Shown here in pieces: positions 62,641 to 64,000 of a stretch of 64,000 nucleotides of DNA (its first letter is position 1; every line of letters begins with the position of its first letter). A model generated the notes under the pieces. That model searched no databases. It had not been told where the DNA came from and saw only the letters and a program-made list of their open reading frames with translations. Source of the stretch: Poecilobothrus nobilitatus (Eukaryota; Arthropoda; Insecta; Diptera; Dolichopodidae); NCBI GenBank assembly GCA_947095535.1, contig OX352773.1, positions 168,962,438-169,026,437 on the forward strand, in the 5' to 3' direction. A program made the translations under genes and the position numbers.

Positions 62641-64000
62641 AGGCAATACAATTTATTAAATCAATGAATTTAACACATAATAAAATTCTTATTCTAAGTT
62701 TTATTTATATAAAATCCCAAACTGCTTAACTACAGGATCTATTTTATCAATTTGGAAAAATTTAAAGAAATAAAATTAAAACCAAAATAAATTTGAATTG
62801 CAAATATTTCAAAAGAAAAAAAATTTGAAAAAAGCAAATAAAATCTTAAAACCATTAAAAATTTCGGTTAAAATTTTTCCTTCAGGCCCTTCATTTTTTT
62901 TTTATTGTATTTTAAAATAACGTATAACTGGTTGGAAAATAAAGGACATTTTTATTTTATCATTGTACTTAGTGAAGGGTGTATAGAATTAAATCTATTT
63001 TTTTTTTGTTGTTTCTTTTAGAAATCTCATACTTTTGTTTTTCACCTAATTTTTTAGTCAATAATATAAAATTAATTTGAAGTTTATTCAGGTTTCTTTC
63101 CCATTAAAAAGATTTAATTATTATTTCAAAAACCTTGAAAACAAAGTTGTTTTTGTTTTGAATAAAAATGGAATTCAAGAAAATATTATTCACGTAACTA
63201 ATTAGTGTCCTTTTTAAATATCTTTTGTAAAAAAAAAAAAACACTATATGTATTGTTTTGTTTTTAGTTTATTTAATTAATTTATAAAACTAGTCTTCTT
63301 CACTTCTGTTATTTTTAATTACCCACATTGAATATATATTTTTAAGAAATTTCTAATTAAAGAGTTGTGATTAATAATCTTTAATTAAAAAATAAATTAT
63401 AAAATATTTATCTTCCTCTTATAATTTTGCATTACAGAATTTCTAGTACCTTAAAATGAATAAATGTCCCATGCAGCAGTAGCCTTTTAACTCCTTAGAT
63501 AGGATTTTTTACCTTAAGTATCTTAATACTGTACGTACAGTATTATTAAATTAATCAATTAGACAAGACACAAACCAAAAAAACTGTTATTTCACCAACG
63601 TAAATAATACCAATAATATAAAATATCAAAATCAAATCTATGTGGTCTTATATTAGCACTAAATGTTTTCTGGTGTTATGAGAAGATTGGACTAACATGG
63701 ATTATCAATTAACTGTAGAATCTACCCTTAAGATGGATTAATGACGATAAAAGACAAAAACTTTTTCAAACAAAAACAATTTATCAGAGAAATGTATTTT
63801 ACGCTGTATATTAATAAGGATATTTTTGGTTTGATTGTGAATTATTTCGCCAATTAAAGTATTTTCATTAATTCAACAAAAAAAAATTAATAATGAATAA
63901 TTATTTTAAGATTTACTAATTTTTTGTATTTATTTTTTCTTATATTTTTTTTTTTAAATTAAATTTTTATCATTTATGAATTAATTTCCATCAAACTGAT
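62641..64000. other. A/T-rich intergenic DNA, no gene seen
   Basis: Open frames are short and without domains up to the window end. Confidence 0.5.

Overview
The window looks like about 64 kb of nuclear DNA from an insect. The evidence is very high A+T content, spliced genes with introns of kilobase length, a protein closely resembling insect Elk potassium channels, Tc1/mariner-type transposons, jockey-like LINEs, tRNA-derived SINEs and repeats carrying GTCY tetranucleotide tracts. I cannot name the order or species from the sequence alone.

Region 1 to about 20 kb: the only host gene I can support is the 3' half of an ether-a-go-go-like potassium channel (Elk/KCNH type) on the + strand. Five exons (4847-4927, 12540-12635, 15429-15582, 17109-17233, 18068-19999) encode the end of the C-linker, the cyclic-nucleotide-binding homology domain (CNBHD) and a long disordered C-terminal tail, about 795 residues to the stop. 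The voltage sensor and pore exons must lie upstream of the window. Its introns are full of mobile DNA: a GTCY repeat followed at once by a frameshifted mariner-like element (about 5.8-7.8 kb), another GTCY repeat (11.5-12.4 kb), and an internally deleted mariner-like element (16.0-16.9 kb).

Region 20 to 64 kb: no convincing host gene. It is A/T-rich intergenic DNA with a graveyard of retroelements. These include a 1.3-kb reverse-transcriptase ORF of a jockey-like LINE (27.3-28.7 kb, minus), two further fragments of that family (26.7-27.0 kb and 56.5-57.4 kb), the 5' end and gag-like ORF1 of a LINE (46.0-46.9 kb), a decayed CR1-like reverse transcriptase (30.3-30.6 kb), paired 3' ends of another LINE (23.0-23.4 and 62.3-62.6 kb), several tRNA-like SINEs, a foldback MITE (33.6-33.9 kb), and more GTCY-family repeats (38.1, 43.6, 44.2, 47.6, 48.1, 60.0 kb).

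The most interesting unlabelled structure is the family of 0.7-1.3-kb repeats with conserved ends and a degenerate GTCY tract. They resemble, but are not proven to be, DINE-1/Helentron-type non-autonomous elements. No CRISPR, operon or bacterial-style system is present.
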